Assembly (NCBI GenBank): GCA_017963125.1
Contig: JAGCUA010000047.1
Location: 1 to 64,000 of the forward strand
Direction of reading: 5' to 3'
From: a bacterium
GTDB taxonomy: Bacteria > UBP6 > UBA1177
DNA length: 64,000 nt
In this document: positions 42,694 to 51,387 of the stretch, in pieces
Layout of the letters: each line of letters begins with the position of its first letter
Position numbering within the stretch: position 1 is the first letter of the stretch
Notes under the pieces: generated by a model
The model's database searches: none
What the model saw: only the letters and a program-made list of their open reading frames with translations
Told to the model about the DNA's origin: nothing
Program-made: the position numbers and the translations under genes

Positions 42694-44013
42694 ATGCTCA
42701 AAAGAAAGATTTACGACGAACTTCTGAAGTGGAAAAATTCGGCTGAACACAAATCTCTTTTAGTCAAGGGAGCGCGTCAGGTCGGAAAAACATTTATCAT
42801 CGATCTGTTCGGGAAACAGGAATTCAAAAGCTACATTTATCTGAATTTTCTGAAAAACGAGTCATTGAAAGAGATTTTCAACGGAAGTCTCGAACCCGAT
42901 GACATTTACGCACAGATTTCGCTTCGGGTAAACAATGTCGAATTTGTTGAGAACGACACTCTGATATTTTTCGATGAAATCCAGGCATGTCCGAAGGCAC
43001 GGACTGCTTTGAAGTTTCTCAGCATTGACGGGCGGTACCGCATTATCGCGTCGGGATCGCTTCTCGGAATAAAATACAAAGAGCGCGACGAGGAATCGTT
43101 TTCCGTTCCGGTCGGCTACGAAAAGGATATCGAGATGTTTCCGCTTGATTTTGAGGAGTATCTCTGGGCCCGAGGAGTGAATGACTCTGCTGTTTTCGCG
43201 CTGAAAAACTACTTTTTGAAAAGAGAAAAAGTGCCGGATGACATAAATTCGCTTTATATGCGCTATTTCAAGGAATATATCTGCATCGGCGGAATGCCGG
43301 ATGTCGTGAACACTTTCATTGCAACGAACAATTTTCAGGCTGTCAACGAAAAACAGAACGAAATTCTTCAGAACTACCGCGATGACATAATGCACTACGC
43401 CCCGAACACGATGAAGCAGAAAATAACGAACTGCTACAACTCGATTCCGGCGCAGTTTTCCAAGGAATACACAAAATTTCAGTACAGCGTGATCGAAAGC
43501 AAGGGAACAAGCAAAAAATACGAAAGCACGGTCGACTGGCTTCTCGATGCCGGAATGGTGAAAAAGTGCATAAATGTCTCGACTCCGCTTTTTCCGCTGA
43601 AAGGTTACGAAAAACCTAATGAATTCAAACTTTATCTCACCGACACGGGGCTTCTGACTTCAATGTTCGGCTTCAACACGCAGGCGGCAATCATGTCGGA
43701 CGAACTAAAATCGACGGCAAAAGGAGGCATCTTTGAAAACGCTGCGTTTGTCTGCCTTATGAACCGGATAAAAACCCTGCATTATTTCAAAAACTCAAAC
43801 AATACGCAGGAAATCGAGTTCATTTTTGAAAGCAAATCGGGCACGGAAGTGATCCCTGTCGAAGTCAAAGCCAAAAACGGCCAGACAATTTCGCTGAACA
43901 ACTTCATTGAAACATTCAAACCAGCTGTCGCATACAAAGTGATTGACGGAAATATCGGCGTTTCCGGCAAAAAATTCACGATTCCGTTCTATATGTTGCT
44001 TTTTGCGGAGTGA
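42694..44013 (+). CDS. DUF4143 family ATPase 1
   Basis: A 439-residue AAA_14/DUF4143 protein. Walker A is VKGARQVGKTF (about 24-34), Walker B LIFFDEIQACP, and a sensor-like IASGSLLG. The C-terminal DUF4143 domain includes LYLTDTGLL and the nuclease-like VIPVEVKAK. Such ATPases are common in host-associated bacteria; many sit alone and have no proven function. Start ATG 42694 with GAGAGG upstream. It converges with the lipoprotein gene on the other strand, separated by 5 nt. Confidence 0.9.
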   Translation: MLKRKIYDELLKWKNSAEHKSLLVKGARQVGKTFIIDLFGKQEFKSYIYLNFLKNESLKEIFNGSLEPDDIYAQISLRVNNVEFVENDTLIFFDEIQACPKARTALKFLSIDGRYRIIASGSLLGIKYKERDEESFSVPVGYEKDIEMFPLDFEEYLWARGVNDSAVFALKNYFLKREKVPDDINSLYMRYFKEYICIGGMPDVVNTFIATNNFQAVNEKQNEILQNYRDDIMHYAPNTMKQKITNCYNSIPAQFSKEYTKFQYSVIESKGTSKKYESTVDWLLDAGMVKKCINVSTPLFPLKGYEKPNEFKLYLTDTGLLTSMFGFNTQAAIMSDELKSTAKGGIFENAAFVCLMNRIKTLHYFKNSNNTQEIEFIFESKSGTEVIPVEVKAKNGQTISLNNFIETFKPAVAYKVIDGNIGVSGKKFTIPFYMLLFAE

Positions 44014-44018
44014 TAATT

Positions 44019-44939
44019 TTATTTCTCTGGGCAGTTGAGATCAACCCTTTCTCGACATCTCCATACAGAACCGTATTCTTCGTCTTCAAAGCATTTGCAC
44101 CAGTCAACCTCGGTAACTCCGTCCGTGCAGACCCACTTCATTATTTCGCCGATTTCGTAACCGTTTTCTTTTCCCCAGCAACCGTAACAAGTCACATCGT
44201 CTTCAACCCAGTCACCGTCTGAACAGTATGCAGCCTTGCATTCACTGGAAATCATGGCGCCTTCGTTGTATTTTCTCCCTTCGCTGTCTTCACATTGCAG
44301 AAATCCTTCTATTTCCACAACACCGTCAACCAAAATTTGAAACGGAACAGTTGTTGAAGAATCCTCAGATTTGAATGTGGCAGTATTTTCGCCGGTGTCT
44401 ATAGAAAAAGAAAGACCTTTTTCCGCATTGACGGAGCTTAAATAAGCATAAGCTAAATCAGAAGTAGAAGCGGAAATATATCCTTCATAAGGGTGGAAAG
44501 AGACAACTTTAAAAATTTCATTGTCAGTTGAAAAATAAAGGTCAGGACACTCGGCATAGCAGTCAACTTCGCCGTAAACATAATAGATATTACAGCCTCT
44601 AATCTGGGAAAGAGTTATCGAATCCGGAATAAAATCGGGACACTGGACAGGTTCATCGTTTTGTTTGCACTTTTTTTCAAAAACGATCGTTGTTTTCTGC
44701 AACTTTGTGAGAAGAATGTCAGGTTTAAAATAGCAATAACTGTCGTTGGAGTATTTTAATTCCCGGAGACAGTCGTCAAAAACATTACTTTCATCTCTCG
44801 TAAACGAAGTTGAACCGTAAGATTTTATACCGTTGCACGATCCGCCGCCTGATGGCGGTTCCTCCTCATTCGAACTACTACCGCAGCCTGCGAGCAGAAT
44901 CATTGCGAAAATCACACCTATAAAAAGAAGTTTTTTCAT
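44019..44939 (-). CDS. Lipoprotein of unknown function
   Basis: A 306-residue lipoprotein: MKKLLFIGVIFAMILLAGC (lipobox LAGC) followed by a SSSNEEEPPSGGGSC linker. The middle reads like a beta-rich secreted domain (ENTATFKSEDSSTTVPFQILVDG), and the last ~90 residues form a Cys-rich region (CSDGDWVEDDVTCYGCWGKENGYEIGE). It has an AGGAGG site and a promoter shared in sequence with the lipoprotein at 47456. Surface protein; ligand unknown. Confidence 0.8.
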   Translation of the reverse strand: MKKLLFIGVIFAMILLAGCGSSSNEEEPPSGGGSCNGIKSYGSTSFTRDESNVFDDCLRELKYSNDSYCYFKPDILLTKLQKTTIVFEKKCKQNDEPVQCPDFIPDSITLSQIRGCNIYYVYGEVDCYAECPDLYFSTDNEIFKVVSFHPYEGYISASTSDLAYAYLSSVNAEKGLSFSIDTGENTATFKSEDSSTTVPFQILVDGVVEIEGFLQCEDSEGRKYNEGAMISSECKAAYCSDGDWVEDDVTCYGCWGKENGYEIGEIMKWVCTDGVTEVDWCKCFEDEEYGSVWRCRERVDLNCPEK

Positions 44940-44970
44940 TTGAACCTCCTAAACAGCAAAAAATCGAATA

Positions 44971-44998
44971 ATTTTAAGGAAAATCAAGAAAAAAGCAA
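44971..44998 (-). promoter_or_regulatory. Lipoprotein promoter 1
   Basis: On the minus strand TTGCTT (44998-44993), 16-bp spacer, TAAAAT (44976-44971). A 25-bp stretch across the -10 box is identical to that at 47474-47498. Confidence 0.55.
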
Positions 44999-45011
44999 GA
45001 AGTTAAAAAAC

Positions 45012-45078
45012 AAGTTTATCTGGTTATAACCCGATATACTCGTAAAAAATCATAAGTTTATAGGGTTATAATCCGATA
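45012..45078. promoter_or_regulatory. Two palindromic operators upstream of DUF4143 ATPase 2
   Basis: Direct repeats at 45012-45036 and 45054-45078, 42 bp apart (four helical turns). Each holds a near-palindrome TATCtGGTTATAACCcGATA (second copy TATAgGGTTATAATCCGATA). The second contains TATAAT (45067-45072), so a bound regulator would cover the -10 box. Confidence 0.6.
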
Positions 45079-45126
45079 AAGTTGACAAAAAATCTTTTTT
45101 ATTAAAAATTACAGCGGAGGTGGAAG

Positions 45127-46335
45127 ATGATCTACAGAAAAAAATATATGGAAAAAATACTTCCGTTTGTGGACACGCCGTTCGTGAAGATTTTTACCGG
45201 CATCAGACGTTGCGGCAAATCGACAATCATGCAGATGCTTCGCGAGGCTCTGGCTGAGCGCGGGATCAAAGCTGAGCAGATTCTTTTTTACAGGCTTGAT
45301 TCGCTTGAATACGAGAACATGACAAATATTGAACTATTCAACGAAATCAAGGCTCACCTCTGCAAAAACGGAAAAACATACATTTTTCTTGATGAAATTC
45401 AGGAAGTTGAATCGTGGGAAAAGACGGTAAACTCTCTGATGAGCGGTTTTGACACCGATATTTATGTCACTGGCTCGAATTCGAGGATGATGTCTGGCGA
45501 AATCTCGACTTATCTGACGGGAAGATACATCTCTTTCCGCATTTTTCCACTTACTTTTTCTGAATATCTCGATTTTAGGGAAGCATACACCGAAAAAGGG
45601 ACTTTGAAAGAGGAATTCGCCCGTTTCATGCGTTTCGGCGGCTTTCCGGCGATACATCTGCGCAATTATTCGGAGGATGAGGCTTACACGATTGTCCGCG
45701 ATATTTACAATTCCACTATTTTCACAGACATTGTGAAAAGAAACGAAATCCGCAAAGTCGACCAGCTTGAAAGGGTTGTTAAATACGCTTTTGACAACGC
45801 GGGACGGATTTTTTCAGGGCTGACGCTTTCAAAATATATGAAAAAACAGAACCGAACCATGGATCCCGAAACCGTTTACAGCTATCTGGAAAAGCTTGAA
45901 AAAGCCTATATTCTGCACCGCTGCCAGCGCTATGACATAAAAGGAAAAGAGTTTCTTAAAACGCAGGAAAAATTCTATTTAGCCGACACTTCGCTGCGTT
46001 ATTCCGTGCTCGGGTACAATTCTGACACGGTTTCTGCTATGATGGAAAACATCATTTATATCGAGCTTTTGTCTCGCGGTTATTCCGTTTATGTCGGAAA
46101 AATGGATTCTTTTGAAATCGATTTCGTTGCCATCAGACAGAATGAAAAACTCTACATTCAGGTCTGCCGCGAAATAAACACCGCCAAAACCGAAACCCGG
46201 GAATACGAAAACCTTCATAAAATCAAAGACAACTATCCGAAATATGTAGTCAGAATGGATGATTTTGCCTTCGGAAACAGCGAAGGAATCCGCACAATGC
46301 ACATTTCAGATTTTCTCCTGAGCAGTGAGTATTAA
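45127..46335 (+). CDS. DUF4143 family ATPase 2
   Basis: A 402-residue AAA_14/DUF4143 protein with Walker A FTGIRRCGKST (about 20-30), Walker B IFLDEIQEVESWE, YVTGSNSRM, the GRYISFRIFPLTFSEYL motif and the C-terminal FYLADTSLRY...EIDFVAIR...LYIQVCREI nuclease-like part. Start ATG 45127 after GGAGGTGGAAG. Preceded by two palindromic operators. Same superfamily as 42694 but a different subgroup. Confidence 0.9.
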   Translation: MIYRKKYMEKILPFVDTPFVKIFTGIRRCGKSTIMQMLREALAERGIKAEQILFYRLDSLEYENMTNIELFNEIKAHLCKNGKTYIFLDEIQEVESWEKTVNSLMSGFDTDIYVTGSNSRMMSGEISTYLTGRYISFRIFPLTFSEYLDFREAYTEKGTLKEEFARFMRFGGFPAIHLRNYSEDEAYTIVRDIYNSTIFTDIVKRNEIRKVDQLERVVKYAFDNAGRIFSGLTLSKYMKKQNRTMDPETVYSYLEKLEKAYILHRCQRYDIKGKEFLKTQEKFYLADTSLRYSVLGYNSDTVSAMMENIIYIELLSRGYSVYVGKMDSFEIDFVAIRQNEKLYIQVCREINTAKTETREYENLHKIKDNYPKYVVRMDDFAFGNSEGIRTMHISDFLLSSEY

Positions 46336-46370
46336 ACTCGCCGGAATCACGAAAAAGCAGGTTCGGATGC

Positions 46371-47456
46371 TTAATCCGGAACACACTCTTTGCCGTTCCA
46401 GAGCAAATCGCCTTTGCAGTCGCAACGATATTTTGTCTCGCTTTCAGGGTAACAATCATTATCATATGCGTCAGGAATATCCCTGCACGGTTCGGAATTA
46501 CACGGATCGTAGACACATTTTCCCTCAAACCAGAAATATCCGTCAAGACATCTTGTGCAGCGGAGACTTTTGATATCATCGGCATGTTCACTTCCGCAGA
46601 CACTGTCTATCCCGCCATTGCTGAAATTTACCGCCAAAACACATAAAGCATCATCAGTACGTACAAATGAGTTTGACCATAATTCTTCTTTGTCGCCGAA
46701 TTTGCTGTATTCGACTGTCTCGTTTTCTTCGCATGATTCACAGTTTTCAAGGTGACAGTCAAAATACTCACAGATAAATTCACAATCTCCGCCAGGCTGA
46801 GTGTTAGGACAGTTCTGGATCAAAGTCCTCAATTGATCAATATAAGGAGATTCCCAGTCGGGCGATCCTCCTTCTGACAAATCCCCACACTTTTTTTGTT
46901 GCCAGCTGTCTGACATTTTTGACGACCACGCAAGCCAAGTGGCAGAATCTTTGCACGGAGTGGCACTTTCAGGGCTGCATTCAGGAAGTTCGGCACATTT
47001 TTCGCCGTCAAAACTGTATCCGTTTTCGCAAATGCAGAGGAATTGTTCTTTTGATTCAGAAATACACTCTTTCAAATTGGTATCTCCGCATGGGTTCGGA
47101 TCACACGGGGAAACACACTTCAGCTCTGTATCATTCCAAAAATAGCCTTTTTCACATCCGCATTCGTATTCATCGTAGCTCAGCGAAGTGCACTCGCCTG
47201 TTGAATGAGCTATTTTGCACGATTTGCTGTCGCACGGATTTACGCATGCATCCCTTGTGTCCCAGTTCCAGAAATAATTTTCCTCGCATTTGCAGTAAGC
47301 ATTAAAGAAACCCGGATCGCAAACTCCGGTAGAATGACTTACAGTCTCACATTGTTTAAGTTCGCAATCTGTTTTCCAGTCCCAATCATCAAAGAGTTTG
47401 CACGCTGGAAGTGAAAAAATCAAAAACAGTGCAAAAAGCAGAAATAGTTTTTTCAT
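46371..47456 (-). CDS. EGF-like lipoprotein with DUF1566/Lcl-like segment
   Basis: A 361-residue lipoprotein: MKKLFLLFALFLIFSLPAC with lipobox LPAC. It has repeated EGF-like modules (CxxNPC...CxCxxGYFW), then SPDWESPYIDQLRTLIQNC, almost identical to SDWRMPTIDELRTLIQNC in the lipoprotein at the window's left edge. A further Cys-rich module and an EGF-like end follow. Surface exposed; function unknown. Shares its promoter sequence with the lipoprotein gene at 44939. Confidence 0.82.
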   Translation of the reverse strand: MKKLFLLFALFLIFSLPACKLFDDWDWKTDCELKQCETVSHSTGVCDPGFFNAYCKCEENYFWNWDTRDACVNPCDSKSCKIAHSTGECTSLSYDEYECGCEKGYFWNDTELKCVSPCDPNPCGDTNLKECISESKEQFLCICENGYSFDGEKCAELPECSPESATPCKDSATWLAWSSKMSDSWQQKKCGDLSEGGSPDWESPYIDQLRTLIQNCPNTQPGGDCEFICEYFDCHLENCESCEENETVEYSKFGDKEELWSNSFVRTDDALCVLAVNFSNGGIDSVCGSEHADDIKSLRCTRCLDGYFWFEGKCVYDPCNSEPCRDIPDAYDNDCYPESETKYRCDCKGDLLWNGKECVPD

Positions 47457-47486
47457 TTTGCGGCCTCCGTATCAAAAAATCGAATA

Positions 47487-47514
47487 ATTTTAAGGAAATT
47501 TGAGGAAAAGGCAA
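47487..47514 (-). promoter_or_regulatory. Lipoprotein promoter 2
   Basis: On the minus strand TTGCCT (47514-47509), 16-bp spacer, TAAAAT (47492-47487). Matches lipoprotein promoter 1. Confidence 0.55.
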
Positions 47515-47628
47515 GTTAAAGGGTGCAATGTCTGTTTTTTTTCTTGCCGTTATCGGCAAAAAATTGCGTTTTTAAGGTAAATTTTGTAAAATTCTTGCCG
47601 ATAGATTGTTCGGTTTTAAGAGGTTCTT

Positions 47629-48510
47629 ATGGAATATTTGTCAGTGGCTCAGTTTGCAGAAAAGTCCGGCTTAAGCGAAAGGACAGTCCGCAACTACTGC
47701 GCTACCGGAAAGATGGAAGGTGCGTTTCTTGTCGGAAAAACGTGGAATATTCCATCAGATGCGGTTCTGCCAAAGCGCACGAAAACAAAGACAACTCCGC
47801 TTTTGACCGCACTACGCGATCAGAAAGAATCCAAACTTAAAGGAGGAATTTACCACAGGACGCAGGTCGAACTGACATACAGTTCGAACCACATCGAAGG
47901 GAGCCGCCTCACGAAAGATCAGACGCGGTTTATATTCGAGACTAACACGCTCGGATTCGCGTCAAAAAACACAAATGTCGATGATATTATTGAAACCGTC
48001 AATCATTTCAGGTGTATAGACTACGTGATCGACCATGCTCACGAAAAAATCACAGAATCACACATAAAGCAGCTTCACTCGATTTTGAAGGAATCGACTT
48101 CGGACAGCCGCAAATCGTGGTTCGCGGTCGGTGCATACAAGCGTTTCCCGAACGAAATCGGATTTGAGGAAACAACATTGCCTGAGGATGTCCACAGCCG
48201 TGTGAAAACGCTTCTTGCCGCTTACAACGCGCTGAAAGAGGTGAAATTTGACGATATTCTCGATTTTCATGTGCAGTTCGAGCGGATCCATCCGTTCCAG
48301 GACGGAAACGGCAGAGTCGGCAGACTTCTCATGTTCTGGCAGTGCCTTAAATCGGGAATTGTCCCCTTCATAATCACAGAGAATCTGCGCCTTTATTACT
48401 ACCGCGGGATCCAGAACTGGGGAAAACACAACGCATTCCTGCGCGACACCTGCCTTTCGGCACAGGATGACTACAAAGCACTGCTCGATTATTTCAGGAT
48501 CAAATATTGA
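47629..48510 (+). CDS. Fic family protein with N-terminal HTH (class II type)
   Basis: A 293-residue protein. Residues 1-45 (YLSVAQFAEKSGLSERTVRNYCATGKMEGAFLVGKTWNIP) are a MerR/excisionase-like helix-turn-helix. Then TYSSNHIEGSRL carries the S/TxxxEG inhibitory motif of class II Fic proteins, and the active site is HPFQDGNGRVGR. Fic enzymes transfer AMP or related groups to target proteins; the intramolecular inhibitory motif keeps them off. The HTH could allow autoregulation. Confidence 0.9.
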   Translation: MEYLSVAQFAEKSGLSERTVRNYCATGKMEGAFLVGKTWNIPSDAVLPKRTKTKTTPLLTALRDQKESKLKGGIYHRTQVELTYSSNHIEGSRLTKDQTRFIFETNTLGFASKNTNVDDIIETVNHFRCIDYVIDHAHEKITESHIKQLHSILKESTSDSRKSWFAVGAYKRFPNEIGFEETTLPEDVHSRVKTLLAAYNALKEVKFDDILDFHVQFERIHPFQDGNGRVGRLLMFWQCLKSGIVPFIITENLRLYYYRGIQNWGKHNAFLRDTCLSAQDDYKALLDYFRIKY

Positions 48511-48599
48511 AAATCACGAAAAAACCGCCTGTAACGTGTTTTCTTGCAAGGTTTTTCTAAATTCATTAGATTATATTATTGTTTTTTTTGGAGAGTAAA

Positions 48600-49565
48600 A
48601 TGGCGAATTTAGAAAGAATTGCTTACATGAACCACAGGATCAAGACGCGCGGTTTTGTTACGCGGCAGGAAGTTGCGGAACGTTTTGAAGTCCACATCGA
48701 CACGGTTCTTCGGGACATCGGATATATGCGGGACTATCTTTCCGCGCCGATAAAATACAGCCGCGAGCTGGGCGGTTATGTTTACGAATCGCCTTTCGAG
48801 ATGCTTTTCGATTCTTTCGACGATGCTGTTTTCTACTATATTTTCGTTGGTCTGCTGAGTGATTCGATGAATCTGAACGGAATCCCTTATGTGCCTGTTA
48901 TTTCTAAAGAAATCCTTTCAAAAATCTCAAGTTACATTCCGGCAGAATTTGAGGAACTGCTTGATAAAATTTCTTACGATTCTTCCGATCTGGACACGAT
49001 GGAAGTGACCAATTTCAGAAATATTCTGGAATCACTGCTCTTGAAAGTGCGGCTTGAAATAAAGTATCTCGACTCAAAAGGCGACATAACTTTAAGAGCG
49101 ATAGAACCGATAAAGCTCATAAATTATTCGGGGAAATGGTATCTTTTGGCTTACTGCCACAAGCGGCACGGCCTTCGCGAGTTTCTTGTTTCGCGCTTTG
49201 TAGAAAGCCGCATCACGGAAGAGCCTTTTTCCGAAATCTACACGAAATCAGAGATCGATAAATTCGTCGGAAGCACCTTCGGAATATACCCGTCTGAAAA
49301 ATCGGAAACGGCGACCATCCGCATTTTTGAACCTGCGTCCTATTTCTTCCTTAAGCAGAAATGGCACAAAGACCAGGTCACGAAAGAAACCGTTGTTGAC
49401 GGGAAAAAATGTCTTGAAATCACTCTCCCGATCGGTGAATACCACAGTGAGATCATTGCCAGGGTAATGAGATATTCGCCTGAATGCGAGATCGTTTCTC
49501 CGCCGTCGCTTCGCAAAGAGTGGCTTGACCACATCAAAATGATCTACAACAAATACTGTAAATAA
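48600..49565 (+). CDS. WYL-domain transcription regulator
   Basis: A 321-residue protein. The start is set at ATG 48600 with GGAGAG upstream. The N-terminal HTH is FVTRQEVAERFEVHIDTVLRDIGYMR and the WYL domain carries GKWYLLAYCH and REFLVSRF. The C-terminal WCX region follows. WYL regulators bind ligands such as nucleic acids or nucleotides and often control defence loci. It precedes the LRR/FtsK-like/HNH cluster, whose promoter palindrome at 49584 may be its target. Confidence 0.9.
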   Translation: MANLERIAYMNHRIKTRGFVTRQEVAERFEVHIDTVLRDIGYMRDYLSAPIKYSRELGGYVYESPFEMLFDSFDDAVFYYIFVGLLSDSMNLNGIPYVPVISKEILSKISSYIPAEFEELLDKISYDSSDLDTMEVTNFRNILESLLLKVRLEIKYLDSKGDITLRAIEPIKLINYSGKWYLLAYCHKRHGLREFLVSRFVESRITEEPFSEIYTKSEIDKFVGSTFGIYPSEKSETATIRIFEPASYFFLKQKWHKDQVTKETVVDGKKCLEITLPIGEYHSEIIARVMRYSPECEIVSPPSLRKEWLDHIKMIYNKYCK

Positions 49566-49583
49566 TTTTTCAAAAAAATTTCA

Positions 49584-49618
49584 CTACGACGCTATATGTC
49601 GTAGCGGGCTTCTACAAT
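49584..49618 (+). promoter_or_regulatory. Palindromic operator-promoter, copy 1
   Basis: CTACGAC (49584-49590) and GTCGTAG (49598-49604) form an inverted repeat around GCTATAT. A -10-like TACAAT lies at 49613-49618. A related copy is at 53013-53047. Confidence 0.6.
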
Positions 49619-49675
49619 CCGTTTTCAGATTGGGACACTGTTCCCGTGTTTTTAATGATGAAAATGGAGGCGGAC

Positions 49676-50380
49676 ATGACTATTTTGGATGAAAAAATGG
49701 CAAAAGAACTTTTAAACAATGTAAGAAAACATGTGGTTATACCTGATTTTGTGACAGAAATCGGCGATCATGCGTTTGAAGACTGCGAAGAACTGACTTC
49801 GGTGGTTATTCCGAATTCAGTTAGAAAAATCGGTAAAGGTGCATTCCGTTGGTGCGACCACCTGATTTCTGTAGTTATTCCGAATTCAGTCGAGAAAATC
49901 GAATATGGCGCATTTATCAATTGCGCCCAGCTGAAATCAGTAATCATTCCGGATTCCGTGACAGAAATCGGCGAAAATGTTTTTCACTGTTGCTTCGAAC
50001 TGACTTCGATCACCGTTGACAAAAACAATCCGAGATACGACTCACGCGGAGACTGCAACGCAATAATCGAAACAGCCACAAACACTTTGATCAAAGGCTG
50101 TTCAAACACGATAATTCCAGATACAGTGACAACTATCGGTAAAAATGCCTTTGAAAACTGCGACATGACATCCGTGGTCATTCCGAATTCAGTTACAAAG
50201 ATAGAAGATTTCGCATTTTGCTGCTGTCAGGATCTAATATTCATAACGATCCCCGATTCCGTAACACAAATCGGAAAAGCTGCCTTTTGCGGTTGCCCCA
50301 AAATATCGGAAGAAAGCAAAAAACGGCTTAAGGAGCTAGGATATGATTTAGATGAGGATTTAGGCGAAAATGTTTATTGA
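49676..50380 (+). CDS. BspA-like leucine-rich repeat protein
   Basis: A 234-residue protein with about six LRR_5 (BspA) repeats of the form VVIPNSVxKIGxxAFxxCxxLxS. No signal peptide, so probably cytosolic. Start ATG 49676 after GGAGGCGGAC; an upstream in-frame start lacks such a site. First gene of a cluster preceded by the palindromic operator. The same repeat type is fused to the methylase at 11972. Confidence 0.85.
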   Translation: MTILDEKMAKELLNNVRKHVVIPDFVTEIGDHAFEDCEELTSVVIPNSVRKIGKGAFRWCDHLISVVIPNSVEKIEYGAFINCAQLKSVIIPDSVTEIGENVFHCCFELTSITVDKNNPRYDSRGDCNAIIETATNTLIKGCSNTIIPDTVTTIGKNAFENCDMTSVVIPNSVTKIEDFAFCCCQDLIFITIPDSVTQIGKAAFCGCPKISEESKKRLKELGYDLDEDLGENVY

Positions 50381-50401
50381 GTGCGAATAAAGGAGGACAT
50401 C

Positions 50402-51226
50402 ATGACTCACATCATTTACAGAAAAGACCTTAAAAAGATTTTTGACGAACCCAAAAATTTCCTGATTGCCGGGAAAGATGAAGACAATGCGGCCTGCATC
50501 GAAGCTTTACTGGGATCCATTTCCGAGAAGGCTCCGGATGAAGTCAAATTCGTGCTCATCGACACGAGAAACACTTTCAAAAAGTACGAAAACGATCCTC
50601 ACCTCTTCCTGCCGAGGATCACAGATGCTCACGAAGGAGTAAAAACGCTCGAACTTTTAGTTTCCGAGATGGAAAAACATTATCAAATGTTGGACAAAAA
50701 TCATGTCAGCGATATTGCGGAATACAATCAGGAGGCTGATCCGTCCAGCAAAATGCCTTTCATCAACATCATCGTAACCAATTTGGATGATATCATAGCA
50801 CTGGATGATGAAAGTGCAGGAATCTCCATCGCAAGTATCGCGCAAAAAGGAAAATCATGCGGCATCCACGTCTTTGTCGCACTCCGCAACATAAGGAGCG
50901 GAAGAAATAATCTCGGACGTATCAGAGCGAACATCGAGGCGACGATAGTTACCCCGAGACTCGACGATGAAGACAATTTTAAATTCTTTAAAATACACCT
51001 TGACGCATGTTCCTGTCTTTATGCCTTGTTTGAAAGCCCCAGTTATTTGGCAATAGTTCAGGAGAAACTCGGAATAGAGCCGCTTTTCAATGAAATGGTC
51101 GATTTTCTTTTTGCAAACGCTCACGAAATGCTTATGGAAAAATTCAATATCGACTACCACCGCGCAGCCAACGCATTGAAAATAATGAAGGAAACCGTCA
51201 AAAACAACTCGCCCTTCCCTTCTTAA
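50402..51226 (+). CDS. FtsK/SpoIIIE-like protein without Walker A
   Basis: A 274-residue protein. FVLIDTRNTFKKYENDPHLFLPRITDAHEGVKTLELLVSEMEKHY matches the FtsK motor segment (VLIDPK...PHLL-PVVTD), and MPFINIIVTNLDDII matches its Walker B strand, with Asp in the usual place but the first Asp-Glu pair changed. The P-loop is replaced by FLIAGKDEDNAA. The C-terminal RAANALKIMK resembles the end of FtsK gamma domains. It is probably inactive as a motor. ATG 50402 has AGGAGG upstream. It sits 21 nt after the LRR gene. Confidence 0.65.
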   Translation: MTHIIYRKDLKKIFDEPKNFLIAGKDEDNAACIEALLGSISEKAPDEVKFVLIDTRNTFKKYENDPHLFLPRITDAHEGVKTLELLVSEMEKHYQMLDKNHVSDIAEYNQEADPSSKMPFINIIVTNLDDIIALDDESAGISIASIAQKGKSCGIHVFVALRNIRSGRNNLGRIRANIEATIVTPRLDDEDNFKFFKIHLDACSCLYALFESPSYLAIVQEKLGIEPLFNEMVDFLFANAHEMLMEKFNIDYHRAANALKIMKETVKNNSPFPS

Positions 51227-51321
51227 CAATTCCGCAACTTAGCTGAATTTTTTAAAATAAAAGTTATTGGAAATAGTTTTTTGTGTAATATAATGCTGTG
51301 TTTTTCGAGAGGGAGAAAAAA

Positions 51322-51357
51322 ATGACTCTTAAAACCGAAATGAATAAAAATTTTTAG
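51322..51357 (+). pseudogene. Truncated gene start (11 codons)
   Basis: A good promoter (TTGGAA at 51267-51272, 16-bp spacer, TATAAT at 51289-51294) and ribosome-binding site precede ATG 51322, but the frame MTLKTEMNKNF stops at 51357. The A/T-rich HNH gene begins 30 nt later. This looks like the beginning of a gene cut off by insertion of the HNH gene. Confidence 0.35.
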
Positions 51358-51387
51358 CTAAATAAATAATAGGAGGAAGTGATTATC

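Noticed and set aside
42465-42750. Minus-strand ORFs with 11-residue repeats (NADFSTYL type)
   Set aside because: They arise from the 33-bp DNA repeats and overlap the TraB and ATPase genes; treated as non-coding, though the 11-codon period is noted.
45060-45092. Minus-strand TTTTTTGTCAACT near the DUF4143 operators
   Set aside because: The following sequence does not contain the CGCTT/GTGT part of the element and no minus-strand gene fits.
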